The notes under the pieces: model-generated | Seen by the model: only the letters and a program-made list of their open reading frames with translations | Told to the model about the DNA's origin: nothing | The model's database searches: none | Shown: one piece after another, positions 46,126 to 58,480 of the stretch | How the letters are laid out: each line of letters opens with the position of its first letter | Position numbering within the stretch: position 1 is the stretch's first letter | Assembly (NCBI GenBank): GCA_018398805.1 | Contig: JAGFBZ010000713.1 | Coordinates: 124,001 to 188,000 of the forward strand | Length of the DNA: 64,000 nt | Reading direction: 5' to 3' | From: Hirundichthys speculiger | Taxonomy: Eukaryota; Chordata; Actinopteri; Beloniformes; Exocoetidae | Program-made: the position numbers and the translations under genes

Positions 46126-46480
46126 TTAAGAGTTCACTTAAATAAAACCTATCTGACAAAGTCCAGAAGATCCCAAACAGAAGACATCATGCTGTGTTCC
46201 AAAGAAATTCAGGAACAATAAACAGTAATTGACATCTATTGGTCTGGAAAAGGTTCCAAAGACATTTCTAAAGCTTTGGGACTCCAGCGAACCACTGTGA
46301 GAGCCGTTATCCACAAACGGGGAAAACGTGGAACAGTGATGAACCTTCCCAGGAGCGGCCTCCAGAAATCACACCGAGAGCAGAGCATCGACTCAACCTA
46401 GAGGTCACAGAGAACCCACAGCAACGTCTGAAGAACTGCAGGCCTCACTGCTTTACTCTTTTGGGATTAATAAACTATTG

Positions 46481-47575
46481 TACGTTTCACTTCAATCTAA
46501 GTCACTTTATTCAAGAGAAACGTAGCAAAGGGTTGTACGCTGCACGAGGACTGTAGCCGCTGTATATGGGCTGCCTGCCCAAACCACTGGCCCGGATTGA
46601 AGGACCTTTACTGACTGCTCAGTACTTCTTAGACTTTTGTCAGGTTCATGCAACCTAAAACATTATTAAACACACAAAGGAAAAAAGACATAGAGTTCTG
46701 TTCATTTTACTCTCGAGGAGAACGGACAGAGACGTGTTTCGGTTACATTCTCCAACCGCTCTGAACACGCTCTGCCACTTCTTCGCTTTTTATTCAGAAA
46801 AAAGAGAAATGCCCAGTTACACAAGAAGCAGCTTTTAGTGATGTACCCTAATCATCATCTTTGTCTAAATATAGTTGTTTGAAATCCTTGTTCGCAGCAG
46901 ATGTCTCTGCTCTCCCATCTTTGTTGGAGGTTTCCTGTCAGTTTCTTCACCGTGGTTTTACGTTATGCCTTATCGTTATCTTTAAACACAAGTCTCTGAA
47001 AGCAGTTTGAACAACATCCTGCACAGTGAAACACACACACACATTTCTCTCAAACAGTATAAGCGTATATAAGATAACTTCTATGTACAATTATTCCAAC
47101 AACTTTTAAGTACAAAAAGTGAAAATAAACATAAGTAATTTAAGAACAGTAAATGATGCGTAAGTCTTAAGTGATATTGCCGTCGTAGACTTAAGGGGAT
47201 TTTGAATAGGCTGAGAGTGATGTTCCAGGTGCATGAACTCTTTCTAGATCTTTGCTTCTGGAGAGTTAACAGAAGAACAGGATCCGATCCCTGCTGAGGA
47301 TCTGCCGGGTCAGTTTTTGGACAGTGAAGAACCACCACTCACACTGATGCACAAAGATGTGGTTGTGTAATGTTTCTGATGGTCACAGATACACAGAGAT
47401 GCACTATGAACACCATCTACAGCACGTCCATGACCAAACGCTATGGATCCAAAACCATCCATCCATCCATTATCTATGCCCGTTTAATCCTATGCTGGGT
47501 CACGGGGATCTGCTGGAGCCTAGGATCCAAAACCGTTTTCAAGAATATTACTATCTGACTTAATCACTTTAAGAA
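46481..47575. other. Downstream of OR copy B, no gene seen
   Basis: Only a fragment of the dispersed (GGAT)-tail repeat, inverted, at 47458-47525 is recognisable. Confidence 0.45.
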
Positions 47576-50500
47576 TCAGTTTTCCTGGCCAGCTCTTACA
47601 GAGAAACCCTTCATGATGCTGGCACGCAGGTCTTTGCTGACCAGTCCGTAGACTATGGGGTTGATCGCTGGTGGAACCATAAAGATCAGAATGCTGAAGA
47701 AGTTCCTTATGTTGTGGGAGACGGAGGGAAACCTGAGACTGATTATTACAATCAGTGAAGCTAACTGGTAGAGCACATACACAATGAGGTGGGGTGCACA
47801 TGTCTGCAAGGCTTTGTTGGGTGCGCCTTTGAAAGCCCTGCCTTGCTTAAAAGAAGCGCTCAGGATTCTGATGTAGGAGAAAGCAATGACGATGAAGACC
47901 CCTGTACTCAAAGACCAGGTCATGGACAGACCTGGAAAAAATAAAAAGAGGCAGTTATCTCGTGCCCATCTGAGATAAATGGCATGAAAAATTGGCGTCC
48001 CAGATAGGGGTTGTCTGCTGGTCTCGTTTTTACCCCTTTTGAATTGCCCTCTTGGGTTCACTTATGTTCATTTACATGGTTTTGCCCCAGTAGAACCCAG
48101 TTAAGACACCATTTTGACCCCTGCCCGCTCACCTACCTAAGCAGAACCACTGTGAGCAATTCACATGGGGCCACCATGGAACCTATGGACAACTGCATGG
48201 GGGGTCCCATTTATATCAGATAAACCCCACTTACAGACTTTGACTAAGTGGATTAAATTTTGGTTGGGACATGTTATTTCCTGTTTGTGGCAGAGGAATG
48301 CACTGACCGTAGATGTTACTGGCGGGGGTGGGGATGCAGGCCAGGTTGAGGATGCTCCGGTTGCTGCAGTAGACGTGTTTGATGGTTCGGCCACACAGCG
48401 GTACGTTCATGTGGAAGCTGAAGAGCACAGCTATGAGCAGCAGAGCAACGATCCAGGCCAGAGCGCAGCAGACGTGCAGCCGAGCTGAAGTCATGATGGA
48501 GTGATACCTGAGGGGCTCACAGACTGCAACATACCTGCACAGAGAGAGCAAATTCAAGACAAAAAGCCTTCACTTTTACCACCGAGACATAAAGATATAC
48601 AGTATTCACTTTAAGACTGTCAAGCTTTCCAGACCAAGTCTGTGGACTCTGAGGTGGACCTGCCCATAACTGGGACTGAGGTTGTTGAGGTAGTTATTAA
48701 GCTACAAGGTGGCAGGGCTCCAGGGTAGGGTGAGGTCCACCCCGAGTTCTTCAAGGGTCTGGGTCTTGATTGACATGCCTCTGCAACACCGCTCAGACAT
48801 CAGCAGCGTTGTACCTGAACGCGTTTATTGAACGAAAGTTCACAAACTAGTTCATATTTTTTGCGAACGTGAACGCGTCACTTTCCCCTTCACCAGCGGG
48901 GGGGGGGGGTGAACGAGTTCATTTGGGCAGTTGTGAACGACGCTCTTTCGAAGTTCACGCACGGTCAAAACTGTTCCAGGTTTCCAGTGAACCCCATTTA
49001 AAATCCACCACAAACGAGCCTGATATGTATCTGAGGAAATCAATCAAACATGGCAACACGGCTGTCGCTGCTGTCACGCTAACAATTGCGTCATCAAACG
49101 TTTAAAACGATCATGAAGGAAGATGAGAGCTACAGTTACCCAGAGCTGGAGGAGACCCCCGACTGCCGGGGGGGATTGAAATATTGAAATGGGGGTGAAA
49201 ACATTTGCACCTTAAGGACCTGTTTTTGTCTGATAATAAAGATAATTTGGCAGCAAGTTTTTCCTCATATTAAAATATACTTGAAAGTATATCTCTCCAT
49301 GTTCTTTTTATCTGGTGCCTAAATGACAAATCTAGAAGCAAAGATCAATCAAGAATTTAATACAATCATGTATACAAAGAATTATTATGCCATGCAGAAT
49401 ATTTTAATTGGCCGATGGTACACCTTGCTCACAACATCACTGAGATGCTGCCATGAACAAAATGCACGCTCCCAGTTAGTTCTGTTCATCTTTTTAAGGA
49501 TCCAGAGAAGGCGTGTCCTTAGTTCCTCTGAGTTTAATGGTCCTTTATCTATTAAGATCCAGATGTCCAGTCCAAACAAAGGTGGTGTGTTTGCTCCAGG
49601 AAAGGGGGTGTAACTAAATACGTTGACCTATGCCATCGCATAGTCCTTTGAAGACAGCAGGTCAGGAGATCAAGCAGCAACTCTGAGAACTCACCCCATA
49701 TAAACAGCCAACCCACAGGCAATAAAGTTAAGCTCTACAGTTTAAAGTTCTATTTAAGAATTCTAAATCCTAACATACTGTAGAGCAGTGATTCCCAAAG
49801 TGTGGGCCGCAGCCCCCTGGTGGGCCGTCGTGGGACTGCAGGTGGGCCGTGAGAGGTCATTATAATTAAACAAATGTGTTTTAGATCCTCAATCTTTTTT
49901 AAATATATTTTTAATAACTGTAAAATATTCATGACATTATTTAAAAAAACATTAAGAAGTAATAAAACCAACCAGTTAAGTGTTATTCTACTGTCATCTT
50001 AACTTAATTTAACAAGTGTCACCTTATTTGTTGACCCCTCACATTAATATCATGGTTCCTTGTCCTGTATGTTGATCACAGTTGTGATTAAAGGTTTCGG
50101 TGGACCGCGTATATTTTTCACATTTTAAATTGGGTCTTGGTATTCTGAAGTTTGGGAATGGCTGCTGTAGAGAAAACTGAAACGGAAATTACAGTTTTAC
50201 ATGGGCTGTCCCTTCAATGCTAATGTGAACCCTGGTTGGTTAAGGATTCTGAATTGGGCCAATAGTTTTCGACAGTTAAAATGGGTAAAATAATTGCCGT
50301 TTCTGGTGGGGTAGTATATGGGCAGTGGCAATCAATTTGACAAATAATTGCTCGCAGCAACATTAAATTTTTTTTTTTTTTTAATGAATTAAAAATGAAC
50401 TATTTAGTTAATTTTTTGAAATGGTGAACTGAACTAGTTCATTTTCATTTCTATGAACAGAGCAGGAGTTTGGTCCACACTGGATTTGTATAAGTTGGAT

Positions 50501-51820
50501 TTGTTGCAGCTTTGAAGGTAATGTCTGCAATGAAATAACAGTAAACGTCAATGATTTTTAATTACAGCTAATTAGTTAATTGACTTTCTTTTCTTTTGAT
50601 AGTTGAGCATAATCTGTAACAGAGAAAGGAATGTCAAGTGGGTTATATTTCTAATATTTGTTTAGTATTTATACAGCTGCAGGGTTTTAGATTTACTGTT
50701 ATCTCAGTATTTTGCATTGTGTTCAGTATCTTTGGAGGAGGCATAACTTAACCTGAAAAGGTCAATAACACAAAAAGTTATGAATCCAGACAACAGTGAA
50801 AACGTTATTCCATGGTTAGGACTGGTATTTATGTAAATGACAGATGTGAAGGAACTGAACAATTGAAAAAAAAACCTGTCTAAGATGAACAACTGAGGTT
50901 CACTAAACAGCATCTGAACAAACCAGCAGACTTCTGGAAAAAAGTCCTCTGGACAGATGAGACCAGAGACCAGAACCATGTCTGAAGGAAACCAAACTCA
51001 GCAGAAACTCCACTGTGGAGAGCAGCAGCTGAAGTGTGATGATGTGGCCACGAACTCCTCTGTACACCAGAATATTCTGGAGGAAAATGTGAGACCAGCT
51101 GAGGCTTGGATGAAACTTGGTCATGTGACAAGATAATGATCCCAAATACAGCAGGGTCAGAAAGGCTGAAAAAAAGAAAAGAATCATGGTTCTGGAGAAT
51201 GTTCTAGTCAAAGTCCAGACCTCAGCCTGACTGAGATGCTGTAGTGGGATAAGTGATTGTCTAAAAACCTCAATGAACTGAAGCAACGCTGCGAAGAAGA
51301 ATGGGCCAGAATTTCTCCACAACCATGCGAGAGACTGATAAAGAGAGACTGTCTCAGACAGGAGACTCGAAATAATATCAAGATTCATGACTTGTCATTA
51401 GACTTTGGAACATTTCATTTTGATTGTTGATGCGTCTTGTCACCTGTCGTACGCCATCGCAGCCAGAACGGTCAGTGTTGCGGCGCCGTACGTGTGAACG
51501 CAGAAGCCCTGGGCGATGGCCGGGCCGTAGGGGATCCTCTTCTGCCCCATCAAGAAGTGCATCATGAGGCGAGGCAGCACCGCCGTGGCGCCCAGCAGAT
51601 CACAGACCACTAGATGACAAACCATCACGAACATGGGTCTGTGCAGGTTCCTGTCCATGATGATGACGCACACCACCACACCATTACCCAGCAGCACCAC
51701 CACGTAGGCTAACAGAGCCAGGAAGAAGAGGAAAGGACCGTAGCCTGGTGGCACGTCGAAGCCCTGCAGTTCAAACACAATCGGATGTTTGAGGGGAACC
51801 ACCATCGTTTGGTTTTCCAT
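47576..51820 (-). CDS. Three-exon odorant receptor (copy B)
   Basis: The coding exons are 51444-51820, 48308-48534 and 47576-47931, with the same lengths and phases as copy A and a joined length of 319 residues. The borders are gtgaca with tgtgcag, and gtcagt with ctttttccag-like acceptors. Exon 1 differs from copy A at about 25 positions, most of them in the last ~40 bases, and exon 2 at only two positions. Exon 3 differs at about 30 of 118 residues. Intron 1 is 2.9 kb, against 286 bp in copy A, because transposons have inserted. The reading frame is intact, so both copies may be functional receptors. Confidence 0.88.
48800..50455. mobile_element. Transposon in intron 1 of OR copy B
   Basis: Left end contains gaacgaaagttcac and aaactagttcata. 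Right end has gaactgaactagttc. The shared gaactagttca suggests inverted ends. A G run occurs at 48899-48909. The interior has no coding motif. I could not define the ends exactly. Confidence 0.5.
49786..50164. mobile_element. hAT-like MITE with perfect 8-bp target duplication
   Basis: The ends cagtgattcccaaagtg and, inverted, cagccattcccaaac form terminal repeats. Flanks ctgtagag at 49778-49785 and 50165-50172 are identical. It is 379 bp and non-coding, nested in the larger element of intron 1. Confidence 0.88.
50880..51410 (+). mobile_element. Tc1-like remnant in intron 1 of OR copy B
   Basis: The sequence agatgagaccagagaccag, the aaaccagcag motif and the pairs ccagaatattctgga (51068) and ggagaatgttctag (51196) match the other decayed Tc1 copies at 21540-23640. 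Its transposase is broken throughout. Confidence 0.65.
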
Positions 51821-52097
51821 CCACAGCAGAATGATTCTGGAGAACACAAGAAGAATAAAACCTTTCAACACTAAAGTTCTCAGACAACGTCATGTGTTGT
51901 AATAGATTCCTGTTAGATTATTTAACAGATAAACAGACATTACAGATCATTCAGTTTACCTCCAAAACATGCAAGTGCTTCTGAATGAAGAGACAGTCTG
52001 AAAGAAATTCAATGTTTCATCAAATGAGTCAAGAGAGATGAAGGTTAAAGTCTAATGATGACAACGCTGCTCTTCTCAGGAGAACATGAAGTCTGTT

Positions 52098-52178
52098 CTT
52101 GAAGAAGAAAGTGTCTTGTCCTTTTAATGACTCCACTTTGTTTGATGCTTCACCAGAGTCACCTGCACCATGGAAACA
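52098..52178 (-). promoter_or_regulatory. Candidate promoter of OR copy B
   Basis: Matches the block at 43461-43540: catggtgcaggtgact, then tcattaaaagg as the TATA-like box (52120-52130) and gacactttcttcttc. It lies about 300 bp upstream of the copy B start. A donor-like gtaaac at about 51955-51960 (minus) may end a short non-coding exon. Confidence 0.5.
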
Positions 52179-52509
52179 CCCCAAACCTCCACCTGAACCA
52201 GTGACGACTTTCTCATGCTGCAACCAAGACTTACTGTTTAATGGCTCAGAAAATATTTATTCTTCAAATTACAGCCATTTCCAAAACATTTGTCTAAATG
52301 ATCATAAACTTCTTTAATTTATATAAAGACACAATTGTGCAAAGCTTAGTGCCTCCTCTTTGAATCCTTCTTTTTTTGTGTTTTAATGTAATGAAAAAAA
52401 AAAAACCTTCCTAAAATCCAGCATCAGGCACATGAACATGTGGTGCTCAAGCTCCTCCCCTTTGACCTCCGACTTGACGTGTGTCGTCTCTGCAGAACGA
52501 CCAAATGTA

Positions 52510-54190
52510 GCAGTCTTATGTCAAAAAGTTGTGATTTTGTAAGAGTTGTGACTTTGCAACAAAATTTATTTTTTTATAAAGAATCTGAAATTCTACAAAA
52601 GTCTTGAATTTACAACGTTTTTTTGGTCAAAAAGTTGCAATGTTTTAAATTCATGATTTTACAATAAAATTACGGTTTGATGTCATAATTTTGTGAAATA
52701 TGACATTTTTATGAGAAACTGGCATGGCAAGTCCTAATTAAACAATTTATCAATAAATTTGTAATTCTATGTCAAAAAATTGAAATTTTCTGAAATTCTG
52801 GATTTTATTAGGAAAATTAGGCTTTTTATGACAACAACCTGTGACATTGTCAATTTCACAAATTTACTGAAAAAAAATTTTTACAAAAAAAGTTTCTATA
52901 AAAATGTGCAGTTCCATAAAAGTCACCAGTCTTTTTCCAAAAAGTTTGTGAATTTCATGATTTTCTGTAGAATTATGATTTGATATCAAAATGTCATGAC
53001 TTGCAAAATTCAAGAAATTTTGGCAATAATTGTTCAGTAATTGGACAATTTTATTGCAAAGTTGTAATTTTTTGTCAAAAGATTGTGATTTTGTTAAAAG
53101 TCATTATTTCACTCCAGAACGTCACAACAAGTTAAGAGTGGTTTTCAAAAATTTGTGCAAATTTATGCAAATATTAGACTTATTATGAAGGAAAAAGTTG
53201 TAAGGCGACTAACTGGAACAATTTCAGGCAAGTGAGCAGGAATCTTTACCTGAACGTTCCCTCTACGTAGTTTATTCCAGTTATTCCGTCTGTTTATTGA
53301 GCTAGCGGTAACAGCATCTCGCGTTTTCCCAGATGTCTCTGCTGCTACGCTACGTCCCAGCGCCACCTGTCGGCTCCAGTTGTGCAGGAAGTTAAGTTAT
53401 TGTATTACCCCCAGCATCTTAATGTGTGGCTTAAAAGGAGGAATTTGTTAGCTCGGTTTTAGGTGTTTATCATTAGTGCTGGAAGTGTTTGAGTTATATG
53501 GGTACATAAGTTGCCATTTTGCAAAATTCACAATTTTACAATAACTGTTGTGATTAGAGGATAACGCTGCAATATACAAAGTTTGAAATTCTATGATGTA
53601 GTCATAAGTATATATAAAAAAAAGTCACAGTTTTGTGAATTTGAAGATTTTATGACAAAAAAAGAATTTTATTTGACAAAATGTTGCAACATTTAAGATT
53701 TTTCAACAAAAATTCTTGATGTCAGGACATATAGTTGCAGTTATGCCAAGTTCACAATTTTGCTACATAAAGATGTGATTTTATGCTACAAAATTATAAC
53801 TGCATGAAATAAGTGATTTTTGCATTTTTAATGGGAAAAATTCTTGATTGTAGGACAGAAACTTAAAACTTAAATTTTTGAAGTCAGTTTTACAGTAAAG
53901 TTGTAATTCGTTCAAACATTTCACAAAGTAACAATATTTAATTTAAATTTTTTTTCCAAAATTTTAAATTTTATATCCTAAAATCACAAGTTTTTGTGCT
54001 GTAGCTTTTTTTGTTATAGAATACAGATTTACAGCAAAGTTGTAATTTTATGTGAAAAAGAACTGTAAATATGGTGACAGTTGATTCTTTACTAGTTCAA
54101 AGAATACAATTTTTTTTTAATAACAAAATGTCAGGATTGTACAAGAAAAGTCTTGGTTATATAAGAAAATGTTGTGATCTGACATTAGAA
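52510..54190. repeat. Degenerate AT-rich repeat array
   Basis: Many diverged copies of tgtcaaaaagttgtgattttg-like text occur on the + strand, with no constant period, and an unrelated island at about 53200-53500. No gene is present. Confidence 0.55.
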
Positions 54191-54480
54191 GGGATTTCTT
54201 TTAGCCCACATTAATGAGAGCACATCTGAAATATGAGCTGCATAGTCAATCAGAACGCCCTTTATTGTCCTTATACATCAGTGTACAATGAAATTGGAGT
54301 ACAAATACAAATAGAAGTACAATACAAATTTACTGAAAATCATACGCTTGTATGCATTTAAATTATTTTGGGCCCAGCTTAATAAAAAAAACCTTGTTTG
54401 TCCAGTTACTTTAGAAGGAATTTGTTAAAAACAAATGACTAATTGAATCTATTGGTTTAAAAAAGAAAAGTCCTAAAACT

Positions 54481-54712
54481 TGGGAAGCACGGTGGCTTAG
54501 TGGTTAGCACCGTCAACATCTAAATTGCCCGTAGGAGTGATTGTGAGTGTGAGTGGTTGTGTGTCTGTATGTGTGTCCCTGCGATGGACTGGCGACCTGT
54601 CCAGGGTGAACCCCTGCCTTTCGCCCGTAGACGGCTGGGATAGGCTCCAGCAGATCCCCATGACCCTTCAAGGATGAAACGGGTATAGAAAATGGATGGA
54701 TGGAAGTCCTAA
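54481..54712 (+). repeat. Fish dispersed repeat ending in (GGAT)n
   Basis: Starts gggaagcacggtggcttag, then has ctgcgatggactggcgacc and ggataggctccagcag, and ends in atggatggatgg. The opening resembles a tRNA-derived box. It is non-coding. Confidence 0.7.
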
Positions 54713-54866
54713 ATGGATGTGAATAATAACTAACTTTTCAGTAACCATACATGGAGGGGACTGTAGAAGGGAGAAAAAGCACTCATTGGTCATAAAAAGA
54801 AATAGTAGGGATCATTTTTGTCTTAACTTTATGAAATAATCCATTTCCCTTCATCAGATATCTGGG

Positions 54867-54867
<1 letters not shown>

Positions 54868-54906
<39 letters not shown>

Positions 54907-54920
54907 GGGGGGGGGGTGGG
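54868..54920. repeat. G-rich homopolymer tract
   Basis: A run of 38 G, then further G blocks broken by single T. It could form G-quadruplexes and is a likely assembly or sequencing hazard. Confidence 0.9.
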
Positions 54921-55559
54921 ATTATATTGATCTAATCGATCAATATCTAATCTGTGAATCAACTAAAAATGTAGTAAAACTTAGTTTCATAAGGATATAT
55001 AGTATTTTTGTCTTTGTGCAATAATCACTTTCACTTTCTGATTCACATGTAAATATTGTTTCAGGCTAAACTGAGTGTCCAGAAAATGTAAATCTAACGG
55101 CCAACTACAAATTTACATAAACTGAAGGTTTGTGTGAATACAGATAAGTTTAGGTTCATTTCATCAGTTTATCAGTTTCCACATGTATGAAGGGCACCGT
55201 AGGAGGGATTTCATTTAACCTTACATTGATAAAACACATTAAAAATTTAATCAAGACCTCAAATAAATCTAAAACCTAAATATCGGTTTGGATAATTTCT
55301 GTCTTACGGCTGTAAAATAATCACTTTCCCTTTCCAGTAACCACACCTGTGGAGGGCTTCTATTAAAACACATCCAGAGAACTTACACATAATCAATACC
55401 CAACATTTCATCTATACTTTAATAACATTTAATCTGTTATAATACTGCACAAAGAGCTTTGACAGCATTTGTAATTATCTGAAATTTACACACATTCAAG
55501 TAGTACAATTATTAATCATTTTACATTCAGATATTTTAACAGGTTTCGTGGGATTTATT

Positions 55560-56546
55560 TTAACAAGTTGCCCAAATAAGTTTATGTTCTACCCTTTTGC
55601 TTTTATGCGACGGCCACAGTTTTTTAGAATGAAACATGTCCAGCAGGAATTTCCTCATCTCCTTGGACTGAAGTCCATAAATGACGGGGTTGAAGCACGC
55701 AGGCAAGATGACAAACAGAATAGCAGAGAGTTTCTTGTAGTCTGAGTACTGAGGGAAGCGATGCAGAGTGATGAACGTGATCCCGCTGAGGGACATGATC
55801 AGATACACCATCAGATGAGTGCTGCAGGTCTTCAGGGCTTTATTGTTCAGAGACCTGCTGTTACTGGTCAGACAGACCACCGTGATCCTGCTGTAGGTCA
55901 GGACCATGCTGCCGATGGAGGCCGTGAACAGGAGCACGGTGAACGTGAGGCCGTACACGTTACTGATGAAGGAGCTCTGGCAGGAGAGCTTGAACAGCGA
56001 GGCGTTGTCACAGAACGGGTTGGTGATCAGAGTCCCGCAGCGGTCCAGCCGGACGGTCAGGCCCAGCAGAACCGCCACCAGGACACAGGCCACTCCCCAG
56101 GCGGAAACCGTCAGCTTGATGATCGTCCTGTTGGTCATTATGGCGGCGTAGCGCAGAGGATGGCAGATGGCCACGTACCTGTCGAAGGCCATGATCATGA
56201 GCACCGTGTGGGAGGTGGTCCCGAACACGTGCGTGGTGAACGCCTGAACCGCACACTCGTAGAAACTGATGAGACGCTGCGACGGAGGCAGCAGGATGTC
56301 TGACAGCAGTCTGGGCAGAATATGAGTGGCTCCGATGATGTCACTGACCGGCAGGTTGCAGAAAAGTAGATACATGGGCTGGTGGAGGTTCCTGTCAACG
56401 ATGATTATCACCAAAATACCCACGTTCATGATCATCAGTAAAACATAAGAAATAAAGAGCAGGAAAAAAACCAGGTACGTAGAATCCTCTGAGACTTTTA
56501 ACCCCTCTATCTGGAGAATGAAGCTGTTGTAGCTGTAGTTATCCAT
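55560..56546 (-). CDS. Odorant receptor, single coding exon, intact
   Basis: Translation from the ATG at 56544-56546 gives 328 residues. The codon before it is TTG, so the longer start is wrong. An acceptor (tttcag) lies four bases upstream of the ATG, as in the broken copies at 9319 and 14126. Landmarks are MDNYSYNSF (NYS sequon), LHQPMYLLFCNLPVSD, AFDRYVAICHPLRY, FCDNASLFKLSC, KALKTCSTHLMVY and FNPVIYGL. The protein is related to the copies at 9319 and 14126. The unusually long tail (about 25 residues past NPxxY, ending IWATC) is seen directly. Confidence 0.93.
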   Translation of the reverse strand: MDNYSYNSFILQIEGLKVSEDSTYLVFFLLFISYVLLMIMNVGILVIIIVDRNLHQPMYLLFCNLPVSDIIGATHILPRLLSDILLPPSQRLISFYECAVQAFTTHVFGTTSHTVLMIMAFDRYVAICHPLRYAAIMTNRTIIKLTVSAWGVACVLVAVLLGLTVRLDRCGTLITNPFCDNASLFKLSCQSSFISNVYGLTFTVLLFTASIGSMVLTYSRITVVCLTSNSRSLNNKALKTCSTHLMVYLIMSLSGITFITLHRFPQYSDYKKLSAILFVILPACFNPVIYGLQSKEMRKFLLDMFHSKKLWPSHKSKRVEHKLIWATC

Positions 56547-57216
56547 CAACCTGAAAGAATCAAACTAGACTTCACAACAACGGAGATAAAGTGATATATT
56601 ATACAACAATAATCCAAACGTTTCAATGAGATCAACCCTGAAAATGAGTTACAGCAATAACGGATGAAAAGATGAATGTATTCTATTATAACATTTAGAA
56701 ATAATGAAATGCATCTTTCTAAACAGCAACAGCAATAATGTGGTAAAAACTGCTGGAACGAAGGAGGCTGACAGGTAATAATCCAGCAGAAGACATGCAG
56801 ACTTTATTTGTAGATGTGGTTTTACCACCAGGAGGTTCCCTGGTCTGACAGGTGTGATGTTACATTAGAGATGGGGGGGGGGGGCTGGATGGATACAGTT
56901 ATACAGGTGTGATGTAACCTTACAGGTATCTGCACAGCTGGGACTCAGCAGAAACATCTAACTAGATTTCAGTCCAGCTTTTACAGGATTCCACAAAACT
57001 TTGTACGTATTTTTTTCTCTCACTAAATAACTGTTTAATAGATTTTCTGAAAAGAAATTAAAGTGTTTTTTCTTCAGGTGGATAAATAGTTGAGTCTCTC
57101 TGAGGCTCCTCCCACCTCTGTAGCTATGGCAACATGGTTTAACCTGCTTCACACTGACTTTGTTAGATTTACTGTTAGATGCAGCCCTAATTTGACCCTG
57201 TTGGCTTTTACATACT

Positions 57217-57490
57217 GGACCAACCACGGCTGAGAAACTGGACCTGGATCTGCTGGACCAACCACGGCTGAGGAACTGGACCTGGATCTGCTGGACCAAC
57301 CACGGCTGAGAAACTGGACTTGGATCTGCTGGACCAACCACAGCTGAGAAACTGGACCTGGATCTGCTGGACCAACCACGGCTGAGAAACTGGACCTGGA
57401 TCTGCTGGACCAACCACGGCTGAGAAACTGGACCTAGATCTGCTGGACCAACCACGGCTGAGAAACTGGACCTGGATCTGCTGGACCAAC
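57217..57490. repeat. 38-bp tandem repeat, about 7 copies
   Basis: The unit ggaccaaccacggctgagaa, then actggacctggatctgct, repeats with starts at 57217, 57255, 57293, 57331, 57369, 57407 and 57445. Single-base variants are few. It gives false ORFs on the minus strand. Confidence 0.95.
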
Positions 57491-58049
57491 GGCAGTGATG
57501 ATACTGTGAACGTCCCTCTGCAGGGACGGTTCAGTTCACTTCGACTGCAAACAGAAAGACTTCAGCTGGGTGACGGTCCTTCAAACTGGGCTCTAACCAG
57601 GCCAGACTGGTTCACCGCTGTGGCTCAACAGCCATCAAACATTACCTGAGCGCTGGAAGTTACAAGGCTGTTAAATACGGTTAGTTGTTATCACATGAAT
57701 GTGTGCCAGATCACAGACTGTTAGAAGACCTGGACAAACCTTCTGGGACGTCCTCCTTATGTTTCTGAGGAGACAGAAGAGACAGCTCGGTGATATTAGC
57801 CGGAGCACGCCCACCTTAGCTCAGCTGTCTGAGCTAGCATAGCACATGATGCTAACCTGCGCTACTTTACGTTCATTCTGCTGTATTCTGTCCATCAGTC
57901 CTCAATGCAGACGTCTCTGCTAAAATAATTTGGTGGATTCAGGTGTGTTAACACAAGGTCAAGAAGGACGTCTCCAAACAATCTGGAGTTCAACATATTA
58001 CAGCGAGAAGATTATTGTCAAAAGGACAAAAATCAAGACAGTCGCCATG

Positions 58050-58480
58050 ATTCTGAGACAATTTACCCCAAGGTCAGTCTGAAATTAAAAAGAAATCTCA
58101 TCTGAACAAATGAGACTTCTGGAACAACGTCTGATGAACAGATGAGACCAAAGTGGAGCTGGTTGGTCTTGATGCCCAGCAGGGAGCATTTCAGCTGAAA
58201 CACCTCGACCCCACTGTCAAGCACGGTGGTGGGCGGGTCATGATCTGAGGTTGGTTTGGAGCCACAGGACCTGGACGCCTGGCAGTCATTGAATGGAGCG
58301 TTAACTCCTCAGTTCCAGAGTTTTCTAGACTCCAAAGCTCGGCTGGAACTGGGTTGTTTGTCAGGACGCTGATCACAAACACAGCAGACAGAATCCAGGT
58401 TTCTGAACCGTCCTGTCAAAGTCCAGACCTCAACCTGACTGAGGTGCTGTGGTGGGACCTTCAGAGAGTTTCTCATCTGT
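58050..58480 (+). mobile_element. Tc1-like remnant
   Basis: agatgagaccaaagtggagc and the KHGGGRVMI-like segment (about 58215-58245) correspond to the transposase catalytic part. Frameshifts occur throughout. The limits are approximate. Confidence 0.65.

Larger units (their letters stand above)
44285..46480 (+). mobile_element. Tc1/mariner remnant, split by a piggyBac-like element
   Basis: Left part: agtgccatgaaaaagtaatt and the related gtgaaaaagtaattgctccc (44463-44500), typical of a fish Tc1 family. Right part: 46130-46460 resumes with cacttaaataaaacct and accactgtgagagcc. The coding region is decayed. The limits are approximate. Confidence 0.6.

Noticed and set aside
50704..51388. Minus-strand frames as exons of OR copy B
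   Set aside because: They lie in a Tc1-like remnant in intron 1, and the exon pair without them already gives an intact receptor.
55761..56303. 180-codon plus-strand frame
   Set aside because: Antisense of the intact OR at 55560-56546.
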